DNA of 38,032 nucleotides, taken from Bacteroidales bacterium. Lineage in GTDB: Bacteria; Bacteroidota; Bacteroidia; Bacteroidales; UBA932. The notes beneath the pieces were generated by a model that had not been told where the DNA came from, made no database searches, and saw nothing but the letters and a program-made list of their open reading frames with translations. This document shows positions 21,862-30,723 of this stretch, piece after piece. The stretch lies in contig JAILCZ010000124.1 of the NCBI GenBank assembly GCA_024689985.1, positions 1-38,032 of the forward strand, written 5' to 3'. Position 1 is the first letter of the stretch. Each line of letters starts with the position of its first letter. The translations under genes and the position numbers were made by a program.

Positions 21862-22614
21862 ATGAAAACATTTAAAATTCTCGCTGCTGCTGCAGTTATC
21901 TGCTCAGCAATCGCTTGCTCCCCAAAGGAAGGCAGTGCAGAGGCACAGGCTCTTCTTCCAAGCAAGGCACAGGTAGACTCAGTAAGCTACCTTCTCGGTA
22001 TCAATTTCGGTAGCTTCCTCAAGGGATACAACTTCGGTGACGACCTCAACTACGCTGAGATCGAGAAGGGTATGAAGGACTTCCTCGCAGCAAAGGGTGA
22101 CTTCCGCGATTCAGCTTTCGCAAAGCAGTTCAAGATCAACCCTGAGGCTATGAACGATGCATTCAACTCATTCCTCGAGAAGAGAGGCGAATACACCAAG
22201 AAGGTAAATCTTGAGAAGTCAGAGGCTTTCCTCGAGCAGAACAAGCAGAAGGAAGGCGTACAGGTAACTGAGAGCGGTCTCCAGTACACAATCGTAGAGC
22301 CAGGCAACGATGTAAAGCCAGGTCCTAAGGATACCGTATTCGTACACTATAAGGGTAGCCTCATCGACGGCACCGTATTTGACCAGACTCCGGAAGGAGG
22401 CAAGGCTGTTCAGCTTCTTATGAACAGAGTCGTTTCCGGTTGGACAGAAGGTCTCCAGCTCGTCGGCGAAGGCGGTAAGATCAACCTCGTACTCCCTTCA
22501 GAGCTCGGCTATGGCGAAAGAGGAACAGGCAACATCGAACCTAACAGCGTTCTTCTCTTCGAAGTTCAGCTCGATTCTGTAAAGGCTTACGTAGAAAAAG
22601 CTCCTAAGAACTAA
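21862..22614 (+). CDS. FKBP-type peptidyl-prolyl cis-trans isomerase (lipoprotein)
   Basis: Lipoprotein signal (ICSAIAC); FKBP domain 'KPGPKDTVFVHYKGSLIDGTVFDQTPEGGKAVQLLMNRVVSGWTEGLQLVGEGGKINLVLPSELGYGERGTGNIEPNSVLLFEVQL'. Confidence 0.95.
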   Translation: MKTFKILAAAAVICSAIACSPKEGSAEAQALLPSKAQVDSVSYLLGINFGSFLKGYNFGDDLNYAEIEKGMKDFLAAKGDFRDSAFAKQFKINPEAMNDAFNSFLEKRGEYTKKVNLEKSEAFLEQNKQKEGVQVTESGLQYTIVEPGNDVKPGPKDTVFVHYKGSLIDGTVFDQTPEGGKAVQLLMNRVVSGWTEGLQLVGEGGKINLVLPSELGYGERGTGNIEPNSVLLFEVQLDSVKAYVEKAPKN

Positions 22615-22619
22615 TAAAA

Positions 22620-23015
22620 ATGGCAGCATTGGAAATTGAAGGAAAGATTCTCCAGAAGCTGAGCGTAGCCTCAGGCACGTCAGCAAGAGGAGCATGGGCA
22701 AAGCAGGATTTCATCCTCGAATATCAGGACGGCAACTTCCCTGCACAGATTTGCCTTACAGCGTGGGGTCAGGACAAGGTGGACGAACTTGCAAAATACA
22801 AGGAAGGCGACACCGTGAAGGCATCCTTCAACATCCGCGCAAGGGAATACAACGGAAGATGGTACAATGACATCCGCGTATGGCGCCTCAGCGCTGCGGG
22901 TGCACAGGCACCTTCCCCTGCGGCACGTCCGGCAGCACCGGCGCCAGCCCCTGCACCGTCAATCGACGACGCTCCGGCCGGCTTCAACGCATCAGCCGAC
23001 GATATGCCATTCTAG
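22620..23015 (+). CDS. DUF3127-type small protein with A/P-rich linker and SSB-like C-terminal tip
   Basis: 'EIEGKILQKLSVASGTSARGAWAKQDFILEYQDGNFPAQICLTAWGQDKVDELAKYKEGDTVKASFNIRAREYNGRWYNDIRVWRL' looks OB-fold-like; ends ...DDMPF. Confidence 0.8.
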   Translation: MAALEIEGKILQKLSVASGTSARGAWAKQDFILEYQDGNFPAQICLTAWGQDKVDELAKYKEGDTVKASFNIRAREYNGRWYNDIRVWRLSAAGAQAPSPAARPAAPAPAPAPSIDDAPAGFNASADDMPF

Positions 23016-23035
23016 GCAGATATTCAAATATCGAT

Positions 23036-23899
23036 TTATTGCAGCTCGGTCCAATGGATCGAGCTGTCTCTTTTCCACCAGGTCATCTGCTTCTTCGCAT
23101 AATTGCGGGTATGGCTCTGGATGGACATAACGGCTTCCTCAAGAGTGTTGATGCCGTCGAAATAAGAGAATAGTTCCTTGTAGCCCACGGTCTGAAGAGC
23201 CGTGAGGTCCCTGTAAGGAATCAGGGAGCGCACTTCCTCGACCAGACCTTCGTCCATCATATCGAGGACTCTCTGGTTTATCCTGGCATTCAGGACATCC
23301 CTCGACCTTGTAAGTCCGATTTTCTCGATTTCGAAGCTGCGGGTCTTCTCCCTGTGGGTCTTGTACCAGGACAGAGGCTTTCCTGTCTCGAGGAAGACCT
23401 CGAGGGCACGGATTACGCGCTGACCGTTCTGTATGTCTATGGAATAATATGTCTCCGGATCTGCCTGGCGGAGTTCCTCCGCAAGATAGGAGACGCCTTC
23501 ATTCTTCAGCCTGTCCAGAAGCGAAGCCCTAAGTTCAGGTGCCGCCGAAGGCAGGTCATCCAGCCCCTTGCACACGGCATCGATGTAGAACATAGTTCCT
23601 CCGGACATAACCAGTGTCTCGTGCCCCTCGGCAAAGAGCTTTTCAATGAGGGCCACTGCATCGAGCTCATACTGGCCGGCCGAATACGGCTCGGTCACGC
23701 TCTTGGTCTGGATAAAATAATGCTGCACGGCGGATAGCTGCGCAGCAGACGGTACTGCCGTACCGATTCTCATTTCCTTATATATCTGACGCGAGTCGCA
23801 GGAAATTATAGGCGAGTCATATTTCTTCGCAAGTTCGATGCTGTAGTCAGTCTTGCCTACAGCAGTCGGACCAAGTACTATGACAAGTTTGCCCGGCAT
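23036..23899 (-). CDS. miaA: tRNA dimethylallyltransferase
   Basis: 'MPGKLVIVLGPTAVGKTDYSIELAKKYDSPIISCDSRQIYKEMRIGTA', 'VMSGGTMFYIDAVCKGLDDLP'. Confidence 0.95.
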   Translation of the reverse strand: MPGKLVIVLGPTAVGKTDYSIELAKKYDSPIISCDSRQIYKEMRIGTAVPSAAQLSAVQHYFIQTKSVTEPYSAGQYELDAVALIEKLFAEGHETLVMSGGTMFYIDAVCKGLDDLPSAAPELRASLLDRLKNEGVSYLAEELRQADPETYYSIDIQNGQRVIRALEVFLETGKPLSWYKTHREKTRSFEIEKIGLTRSRDVLNARINQRVLDMMDEGLVEEVRSLIPYRDLTALQTVGYKELFSYFDGINTLEEAVMSIQSHTRNYAKKQMTWWKRDSSIHWTELQ

Positions 23900-23905
23900 A
23901 AAATG

Positions 23906-24499
23906 CTAGAGACCTTCGTTTTCGTCGTAAATCTCCTTGCCGTCCTCGTCATCGTCCTCATCCTCGTCGTCAAGGTCTTCGTCGTCATCATCTTCATCGT
24001 CGTCATCGTCATCATCCTCGGAGCCGAAGCCGGCAGCTGCCCAGCTGTTCTCTCCAGGGAGATGCTTCTGATCGTCCGGAAGATCCTCGTAAGCCACATA
24101 TCCGTTCTCGAATTCAATCGGGTTAGGACCCTTTGTATCCACGACAACAGGTATGGTGAGCTTGCCCTTCTTTTCCTCGGGCTCACCCTCGAAGGCGATG
24201 TTCACGCTCTTCTTATTGGTAACGTCATAGAAATACACGAAGTTGGTGATTCCCTTCTCGGCTGCCTCGGCGATGGTTATTTCGTCAACAGTTCCTGCTC
24301 CGAGGTCGAAAAGGCCATATCTTGCAACCACCTTTTCATCAGCGTCCAGCGCCTTGAAAAGGATGAGCTGATCCTGAGGGAATTCCATATCCGCACGCAT
24401 CTGCTTGTGGAAATCGTACAATGACATCGTTCCCTCCAGTTCGTACAGCCTGTAGAAGCCCTTTATACCGGTAAGCGTTACTCTTAATCTATATCTCAT
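23906..24499 (-). CDS. pRiA4b ORF-3-like protein with poly-Asp/Glu C-terminal tail
   Basis: N-terminal 'YRLRVTLTGIKGFYRLYELEGTMSLYDFHKQM' resembles the pRiA4b ORF-3-like fold; acidic tail DDDDDDDEDDDDEDLDDEDEDDDEDG. Confidence 0.6.
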   Translation of the reverse strand: MRYRLRVTLTGIKGFYRLYELEGTMSLYDFHKQMRADMEFPQDQLILFKALDADEKVVARYGLFDLGAGTVDEITIAEAAEKGITNFVYFYDVTNKKSVNIAFEGEPEEKKGKLTIPVVVDTKGPNPIEFENGYVAYEDLPDDQKHLPGENSWAAAGFGSEDDDDDDDEDDDDEDLDDEDEDDDEDGKEIYDENEGL

Positions 24500-24559
24500 A
24501 ATTCCGTTGATTGTCTCTTTGTTTTTTCGTCGTCAAAGTTACAAAAAAAACCAATCCGG

Positions 24560-24590
24560 TTGCAAAATATTGCCAGTTTCCCTAATTTTG
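24560..24590 (+). promoter_or_regulatory. Candidate Bacteroidetes promoter for the YigZ-family gene
   Basis: TTG (24560-24562), 20-nt spacer, TAATTTTG (24583-24590), matching -33 TTG / -7 TAnnTTTG; ATG 8 nt downstream. Confidence 0.55.
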
Positions 24591-24598
24591 CACCCGGT

Positions 24599-25225
24599 AT
24601 GGACACCCCGGGAAACATTCAGGATTCCTACAGGAGCATCGCCCTACATTCAGAGGGTCTCTTCAAGGACAATGGCAGCAAATTCATTGCCCATGCCTTT
24701 CCAGTCGAAACAGAAAACGAGATAAAACAGATCGTGGATTCCATCAAGAAGGAATACCACGACGCCCGTCATCACTGCTATGCCTGGAGGCTCGGCTACA
24801 AGGCTGACAGAATCCGTTCCAACGATGACGGAGAGCCTTCCGGATCAGCAGGCAGACCGATCCTCGGCCAGATAGAATCTATGGGCCTGAGCGACATCCT
24901 CGTGGTGGTCGTACGCTATTTCGGCGGAATAAAGCTGGGAATCCCGGGACTCATCCGAGCCTACAAGACATCCACTTCCGACGCCCTGCAGAATGCGGAG
25001 ATAGTCGAGAAGATAGCTGGCAAGATGTTTGCCCTGGAATTCGAATACCTGAGTATGAATGACGTGATGAAGGTTCTCAAAGACCTCGACCTCCCTCAGA
25101 AGAATCAGGAATTTTCGACGATCTGCAGGCTCGAGACCAGGGTGAGACTCTCACTTGAAGAAAAATTCAGGGAAAGGATCTCCGACATCTCAGGCTGCTT
25201 GCTCACAGAATTACAAACTCAATAG
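24599..25225 (+). CDS. YigZ/IMPACT family protein
   Basis: 'SKFIAHAFPVETENEIKQIVDSIKKEYHDARHHCYAWRLG', 'DDGEPSGSAGRPILGQIESMGLSDILVVVVRYFGGIKLGIPGLIRAYK'. Start placed at 24599. Confidence 0.92.
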   Translation: MDTPGNIQDSYRSIALHSEGLFKDNGSKFIAHAFPVETENEIKQIVDSIKKEYHDARHHCYAWRLGYKADRIRSNDDGEPSGSAGRPILGQIESMGLSDILVVVVRYFGGIKLGIPGLIRAYKTSTSDALQNAEIVEKIAGKMFALEFEYLSMNDVMKVLKDLDLPQKNQEFSTICRLETRVRLSLEEKFRERISDISGCLLTELQTQ

Positions 25226-25227
25226 AT

Positions 25228-26133
25228 ATGTCCAAGAATCTCATTTCAATCCAGGATTTCTCAAAAGAAGAACTTCTTCACATCCTCAGCGTGGCCAAGG
25301 AATTCGAAGCAAACAGAGAGCAGAATTTCCTTACAGGCAAGGTCATCGCCTGCCTCTTTTTCGAACCGTCCACAAGAACGAGACTGTCATTCGAGGCCGC
25401 AGTCAACAGGCTGGGCGCCAGAGTGATCGGCTTTCCTGATTCCCGCAATACCAGCGTCGCAAAGGGTGAGACTCTCGAGGACACAATCCATATCGTATCA
25501 AATTACGTAGATATGATCGTGATGCGCCACCCTATGGCAGGTGCGGCCGACATCGCGGCTAAGATTTCTCCCGTTCCGGTGGTCAACGCGGGCGACGGTG
25601 CCAACCAGCACCCTTCCCAGACCCTCCTGGATATGTATTCCATCCTCAAGACCCAGGGACGCCTCGAGAACCTGAAGATCAATATGGTCGGAGACCTCAA
25701 GTACGGACGCACGATCCACTCTCTCGTGGAGGCTATGTACTATTTCAATCCGACATTCATCTTCACCGCTCCTGAAGAACTCCAGATTCCGAAGAAGTAT
25801 CTCGACTTCCTCGATTCAAAGGGTGTGAAATACGAATTCGCTGAAAAAATCGAAGACCATCTCGACGACTGCGACATACTTTATATGACAAGAGTCCAGC
25901 AGGAGAGGTTCTCCGACATCGACGAATACAATAAAGTTAAAGATTTTTACAAACTCACGGCAGATATGCTCCAGAACGTCAAACCGACGATGAAGATTAT
26001 GCATCCTCTGCCAAGAATCGGCGAAATAGCCCTTGATGTGGACGATACTCCTTACGCATATTACTTCCAGCAGGCCGGAAACGGTATGTATGTGAGGATG
26101 GCAATAATTTCGTATTTATTGGGATATCGCTAA
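25228..26133 (+). CDS. pyrB: Aspartate carbamoyltransferase catalytic subunit
   Basis: 'CLFFEPSTRTRLSFEAAVNRLGARVIGF', 'VNAGDGANQHPSQTLLDMYSI', 'HPLPRIGEIALDVDDTPYAYYFQQAGNGMYVRMAI'. Confidence 0.96.
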   Translation: MSKNLISIQDFSKEELLHILSVAKEFEANREQNFLTGKVIACLFFEPSTRTRLSFEAAVNRLGARVIGFPDSRNTSVAKGETLEDTIHIVSNYVDMIVMRHPMAGAADIAAKISPVPVVNAGDGANQHPSQTLLDMYSILKTQGRLENLKINMVGDLKYGRTIHSLVEAMYYFNPTFIFTAPEELQIPKKYLDFLDSKGVKYEFAEKIEDHLDDCDILYMTRVQQERFSDIDEYNKVKDFYKLTADMLQNVKPTMKIMHPLPRIGEIALDVDDTPYAYYFQQAGNGMYVRMAIISYLLGYR

Positions 26134-26149
26134 AAAATCACTACCTTTA
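26119..26149 (+). promoter_or_regulatory. Candidate Bacteroidetes promoter for serC
   Basis: TTG (26119-26121), 20-nt spacer, TACCTTTA (26142-26149), 7/8 match to TAnnTTTG. Confidence 0.45.
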
Positions 26150-26188
26150 GCCACATTTTAAAAAATTTAATTATATAAAATCAAAAAA

Positions 26189-27259
26189 ATGAAAAAGGTT
26201 CACGTTTTCAACGCAGGTCCATGTCTGCTCCCACAGGAAGCTCTGGACAGATCAGTAGATGCAATCAAGAATTTCAAAGGGACGGGAGTCTCGGTTCTTT
26301 GTGTCTCGCACAGATCGAAGGAGTGGGAAGAAACGATGAACGAGACCCGCGCTCTCTGGAAAGAGTTGCTTAACATCCCTGAAGACTACGAAGTTCTCTT
26401 CCTCGGTGGCGGAGCTTCTCTTCAGTTCCTTATGGTAGCAATGAACCTCCTCGAAAAGAAGGCTGCATACCTCGAGACCGGTGTATGGGCAAAGAAGGCC
26501 CTCAAGGAAGCAAAGGCTTTCGGTGAAGCATACGCAGTTGCTTCATCAGCAGACAAGAACTACACCTACATCCCTGAGTTCACAATCCCTACGGATGTAG
26601 ATTATTTCCATATCACTACAAACAACACGATCTACGGTACTGAGATCAGAAAGGACATCGATTCTCCTGTTCCACTCGTAGCGGATATGTCTTCAGACAT
26701 CCTCAGCCGTCCTGTTGACGTCAGCAAGTACGCCCTCATCTATGCCGGCGCACAGAAGAACGCAGGCCCTGCAGGTGTCGCAGTCGTAATCGTCAAGAAG
26801 GACATCCTCGGCAAGGTAAGCCGCTACATCCCTACGATGCTCGACTACAAGACACACCTCGACAAGGAGTCTATGTTCAACACTCCTCCTGTATTCCCTA
26901 TCCTCGTTATGAACGAGACCCTCAAGTGGCTCAAGGGAATGGGCGGCGTCGCTGAGATCCAGAAGCGCAACCAGCAGAAGGCTGACATCCTCTACAACGA
27001 GATCGACCGCAACTCTCTCTTCACAGGCACAGCCGAGAAGAAGGACCGTTCAATTATGAACGTCTGCTTCGTTATGGCTCCTGGCAAGGAAGACCTCCAG
27101 GACGAGTTCTTCGCTTTCGCAAAGGAGAAGGGTATGGTCGGAATCAAGGGTCACCGTTCAGTCGGCGGCTTCCGTGCTTCAATCTACAACGCAAGCACAG
27201 TTGAAGACGTTCAGGCTCTCGCAGACTGTATGAAGGAGTTCGAAGCTCTCAAGAAGTAA
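26189..27259 (+). CDS. serC: Phosphoserine aminotransferase
   Basis: '[15 protein letters not shown]', '[15 protein letters not shown]', '[20 protein letters not shown]', '[24 protein letters not shown]'. Confidence 0.96.
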   Translation: MKKVHVFNAGPCLLPQEALDRSVDAIKNFKGTGVSVLCVSHRSKEWEETMNETRALWKELLNIPEDYEVLFLGGGASLQFLMVAMNLLEKKAAYLETGVWAKKALKEAKAFGEAYAVASSADKNYTYIPEFTIPTDVDYFHITTNNTIYGTEIRKDIDSPVPLVADMSSDILSRPVDVSKYALIYAGAQKNAGPAGVAVVIVKKDILGKVSRYIPTMLDYKTHLDKESMFNTPPVFPILVMNETLKWLKGMGGVAEIQKRNQQKADILYNEIDRNSLFTGTAEKKDRSIMNVCFVMAPGKEDLQDEFFAFAKEKGMVGIKGHRSVGGFRASIYNASTVEDVQALADCMKEFEALKK

Positions 27260-27301
27260 CTCGAAGCTCTCAAGAAGTAACTCGAAAACCTAAAGAAGTA
27301 A
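27240..27301 (+). repeat. Three tandem ~21-bp copies of the serC stop-codon region
   Basis: tcgaagctctcaagaagtaac (27240-27260), an identical copy (27261-27281), then tcgaaaacctaaagaagtaa (27282-27301, 4 mismatches in 20). Confidence 0.95.
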
Positions 27302-27327
27302 TCATTCGGTTAAAAAAAGTAGTTGAA

Positions 27328-28248
27328 ATGAAAATTCTCTTAGCAACACAGAAGCCATTCGCCGCAGCTGCGGTAAACGGCATCAAAGATATCGCAGAGA
27401 AGGCTGGCCTCGAGGTCGCTCTTCTCGAAAAGTATGAATCAGAGGCTGACCTCTGCGCAGCAGTTGCTGACGCAGACGCAATGATCATCCGCTCAGACAA
27501 AGTCACTCCTGCAGTCCTCGACGCAGCCAAGAAGCTCAAGATCGTCGTTCGCGCAGGCGCAGGCTACGATAACGTTGACCTCGCTGCGGCTACCGCACAC
27601 AATGTAGTCGTGGAGAACACTCCTGGCCAGAACTCAAACGCCGTGGCTGAGCTCGCTATCGCTATGATGATCTATATGTCACGCGGTCAGTTCACCCCTG
27701 CTGCCGGATGCGAGATCCTCGGAAAGAAGGTCGGCATCCAGGCTTTCGGTAATGTAGGACGCCTCGTCGGAAAGAAGGCCGAGGCCCTCGGAATGAAGGT
27801 TTACGCAATCGACCCGTTCCTCTCAGCTGAGAAGATCAAGGAAGGCGGCGCAGAGCCTGCTGAGTCTCTCGAGGCTCTCTATGCTGGCTGCGACTTCGTT
27901 TCAGTCCACATTCCTGCAACCCCTCAGACAATCGGTTCAATCGGATACGACCTCATTACGAAGATGCCTAAGGGAGCCACCCTAGTCAACACTGCCCGCA
28001 AGGAAGTCATCGACGAAGCCGGTCTCGAGAAGGCTCTTGAGGAGAGAACAGACCTCAAGTACATTACTGACGTCGCTCCTGACAACTACGCTGCCCTCAA
28101 GGAGAAGTTCGGTACAAGAATCTTCGCCACACCTAAGAAGATGGGCGCCCAGACAGCTGAGGCAAACATCAACGCAGGTCTCGCAGCAGCAAATCAGATC
28201 GTAGCCTTCTTCAAGGATGGCTGCACCAAATTCCAGGTAAACAAGTAG
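27328..28248 (+). CDS. serA: D-3-phosphoglycerate dehydrogenase-like NAD-binding protein
   Basis: 'VVRAGAGYDNVDLAAATAHNVVVENTPGQNSNAVAELAIAMM', 'VGIQAFGNVGRLVGKKAEALGMKVYAIDPFL'; directly after serC. Confidence 0.88.
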   Translation: MKILLATQKPFAAAAVNGIKDIAEKAGLEVALLEKYESEADLCAAVADADAMIIRSDKVTPAVLDAAKKLKIVVRAGAGYDNVDLAAATAHNVVVENTPGQNSNAVAELAIAMMIYMSRGQFTPAAGCEILGKKVGIQAFGNVGRLVGKKAEALGMKVYAIDPFLSAEKIKEGGAEPAESLEALYAGCDFVSVHIPATPQTIGSIGYDLITKMPKGATLVNTARKEVIDEAGLEKALEERTDLKYITDVAPDNYAALKEKFGTRIFATPKKMGAQTAEANINAGLAAANQIVAFFKDGCTKFQVNK

Positions 28249-28251
28249 GCT

Positions 28252-29517
28252 ATGGTAAAGGTTCGTCCATTTGCGGCAATCCGCCCGCCTAAGGGAATCG
28301 TCACCGAAGTGGCGGCCCCACCATATGATGTCCTCAATTCTGAAGAGGCCAAGAAGATGGCCGGAGAGAAATCTCTTCTGCACATCACCAAACCTGAGAT
28401 AGATTTCGATCCTATCCTCGAAGACCACGACCAGAGAGTCTATGACAAGGCTGTGGCCAACTTCAAGGAGTGGAAGGCAAAGAACTGGCTCGTACAGGAC
28501 CAGAAGCCTTGCTACTATGTCTATGCCCAGACGATGGACGGCCGTACCCAGTACGGAATCGTTCTCGCCGCAAACGTGGACGACTATCTTGAAGGCAGGA
28601 TCAAGAAGCACGAGCTTACCCGCAAGGATAAGGAAGACGACCGAATGATCCACGTCAGAATTCAGAACGCCAACATAGAGCCTGTGTTCTTCGCATTCCG
28701 CGACAACAAGACTCTCCTCGACATCGTCGCAAAGTACACCGCAGGTGCACCTGAGTACGACTTCAAGGACAACAACGACTTTGGCCATACCTTCTGGGTA
28801 ATCGATGACGACAAGGACATCGAGACCATCACCAAGACATTCAACACGGAAGTTGAAGCCTTCTATGTAGCTGACGGACACCACCGCACAGCGGCTGCTG
28901 CCAGAGTCGGCGCAGAGAAGAAGGCCGGCAATCCGAACCATACCGGAGAAGAGGAATACAACTACTTTATGGCAGTCTGCTTCCCTGAGAGCCAGCTCAA
29001 GATCATCGACTACAACCGCGTAGTCAAGGATCTCAACGGTCTCGACGAAGAGCAGTTCCTCGCAAAGCTCGCTGAAGACTTCGAGGTTTCATACATCGGA
29101 GACGACAACACTCGGCTCGGCAATGAGCAGAACTTCAAGCCTTCAGAGCTCCACACCTTCAGTATGTATCTTGACAAGAACTGGTACAGCCTCAAGGCTA
29201 AGCCGGGAAGATTCGATGACAACGACCCTATCGGAGTCCTCGACGTCACCATCCTCTCCAACCTCGTTCTTGACAGGATCCTCGGAATCAAAGACCTCCG
29301 TACTGACAAGAGAATCGACTTCGTCGGCGGTATCCGCGGAATCGGCGAACTCTCCAGGAGAGTTGACAGCGGCGAGATGAAGGTTGCCTTCGCCCTCTAC
29401 CCTGTTTCAATGGAGCAGCTCATCAACATCGCAGACAGCGGCAAGATCATGCCTCCAAAGACAACTTGGTTCGAGCCTAAGCTCGCCTCCGGTCTTGCCA
29501 TCCATTCTCTCGACTAA
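28252..29517 (+). CDS. DUF1015 family protein
   Basis: 'VRPFAAIRPPKGIVTEVAAPPYDVLNSEEAKKMA', 'FYVADGHHRTAAAARVG'; directly after serA. Confidence 0.9.
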   Translation: MVKVRPFAAIRPPKGIVTEVAAPPYDVLNSEEAKKMAGEKSLLHITKPEIDFDPILEDHDQRVYDKAVANFKEWKAKNWLVQDQKPCYYVYAQTMDGRTQYGIVLAANVDDYLEGRIKKHELTRKDKEDDRMIHVRIQNANIEPVFFAFRDNKTLLDIVAKYTAGAPEYDFKDNNDFGHTFWVIDDDKDIETITKTFNTEVEAFYVADGHHRTAAAARVGAEKKAGNPNHTGEEEYNYFMAVCFPESQLKIIDYNRVVKDLNGLDEEQFLAKLAEDFEVSYIGDDNTRLGNEQNFKPSELHTFSMYLDKNWYSLKAKPGRFDDNDPIGVLDVTILSNLVLDRILGIKDLRTDKRIDFVGGIRGIGELSRRVDSGEMKVAFALYPVSMEQLINIADSGKIMPPKTTWFEPKLASGLAIHSLD

Positions 29518-29546
29518 ACACCCATTAGACATTTAATAGAACAACT

Positions 29547-29581
29547 AAGAGCAGATTGATAAAATCAGTCTGCTCTTTTTG
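29547..29581 (+). terminator. Rho-independent-like terminator after serC-serA-DUF1015
   Basis: AAGAGCAGATTGATAAAATCAGTCTGCTCTTTTTG: AGAGCAGA/TCTGCTCT stem followed by T-run. Confidence 0.85.
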
Positions 29582-29766
29582 TATTCTCGTCGTTCTCGAT
29601 CTGTGTCATTACCGTATTCTTTGCTCTTGAAAATCATATATATTATATTTGAATATCGCGCGATTTTACTAAAACCTAATTACCAATGTTAACCAACTCA
29701 CTATTAAAGACGGAGGTACCCTGGTTTCTTCCTGTCAGGAAGATTTGCTTTCCGAGTCTTCCCTAA

Positions 29767-29898
29767 ATGAAGCTGGCGCCGCTGTCATTTAGAGAAGCAT
29801 GGCGGGATTTTGAAAAATCATATCCTGAATACAATAATAATTTAAATGAGTTATCGAATAATCTCTCACCTATAGAAAGGCTAAAACACATTAAATAA
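29767..29898 (+). pseudogene. Small ORF copy 1 (middle + C-terminal part; 43 aa), probably N-truncated
   Basis: MKLAPLSFREAWRDFEKSYPEYNNNLNELSNNLSPIERLKHIK*; 'FREAW..FEKSY.EY' shared with copy 3 (31411-31587), 'LSPI(E/D)R(L/I)KH' shared with copy 2 (30658-30711). Confidence 0.6.
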
Positions 29899-29910
29899 AC
29901 AAATACCATT

Positions 29911-30651
29911 ATGAAACGTATACTTTTTATTTCAATAATGAGTCTTGTCAGTTTTTCTGTGTACTCACAAATCAAGGATTACTATTCAATATATAATAGT
30001 CGTGATACCCTCATTGTTGATGATAATAAATACATCGTATACTCCTTTCAAAACCCACCATATAGATCCATAGCATTAACTAATATCAATAATAGTATTC
30101 TGTACTATAGTGACTATAATATACGACGGAAAGATCCGAATTGTGTACAATATCCACGTCCTATAGATTTATACGTTAAACATGATTTATGTGAAAGAAT
30201 ACTCAAAAAAGTATTTGACGACGATGATTGCCAAAAATTAGCCGGATATTGGATCCGCATAAATATTTATGTTGACCAGACAGGAAAAGTCCGAGAGGTT
30301 AATTTCTACTTCGTTTACTCCAAAAGCGATCATGCCATCCTATCAATTCCACCAGAAAAATTTGTTGCAATTGAACGCATCTTGAAAGAAGAATTACAAA
30401 TTATTTTTAACGAAGATGAAGATCCTTCTGCAGAACGGAAGAATAAACGCAAAGAATTCTTGTCGCGTTATGACTTCGATTACTTGCCAACAGAATTTGT
30501 AATACGCTTCAATGGAAATCTCGAAATCTTAAATCACTGTGACATCATCGATGAGAAGGCAAAGGAAGTAGAAATAATGGCAAAAGATACCTCTAGTGCT
30601 TTATTCAAATCCCTACAGCAAATGCCAACAAAGAGAATAAAACTAAACTAA
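29911..30651 (+). CDS. Secreted hypothetical protein, island paralog A
   Basis: Signal peptide MKRILFISIMSLVSFSVYSQ then IKDYYS; shared core '(I)LSI(P/S)PEK(F/L)VAIE..LKE.L.I....DEDPS..R...RKEF...DFDY.PT...RFNG.LEI' with paralog C. Confidence 0.8.
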   Translation: MKRILFISIMSLVSFSVYSQIKDYYSIYNSRDTLIVDDNKYIVYSFQNPPYRSIALTNINNSILYYSDYNIRRKDPNCVQYPRPIDLYVKHDLCERILKKVFDDDDCQKLAGYWIRINIYVDQTGKVREVNFYFVYSKSDHAILSIPPEKFVAIERILKEELQIIFNEDEDPSAERKNKRKEFLSRYDFDYLPTEFVIRFNGNLEILNHCDIIDEKAKEVEIMAKDTSSALFKSLQQMPTKRIKLN

Positions 30652-30657
30652 GAAAAG

Positions 30658-30711
30658 ATGACTCCGGATTTAAGTCCAATTGACAGAATTAAACATCTAT
30701 ATGAAAAATAA
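30658..30711 (+). pseudogene. Small ORF copy 2 (C-terminal part only; 17 aa)
   Basis: MTPDLSPIDRIKHLYEK*; matches C-terminus of copy 1 (LSPIERLKHIK); ATG 6 nt after the stop of paralog A. Confidence 0.5.
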
Positions 30712-30723
30712 ATCGATTGCATT

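Noticed and set aside
23940-24022. tcatcgtc repeat as a CRISPR-like or regulatory repeat
   Set aside because: In-frame Asp/Glu codon repeat inside a coding sequence; no spacer structure.
27982-28941. 319-aa - strand ORF
   Set aside because: Antisense to serA/DUF1015; shadow ORF.
29725-29745. Short palindrome cttcctgtcaggaag as a transposon end or attachment site
   Set aside because: Only ~7-bp arms, no matching partner or target-site duplication found at the right side of the island.
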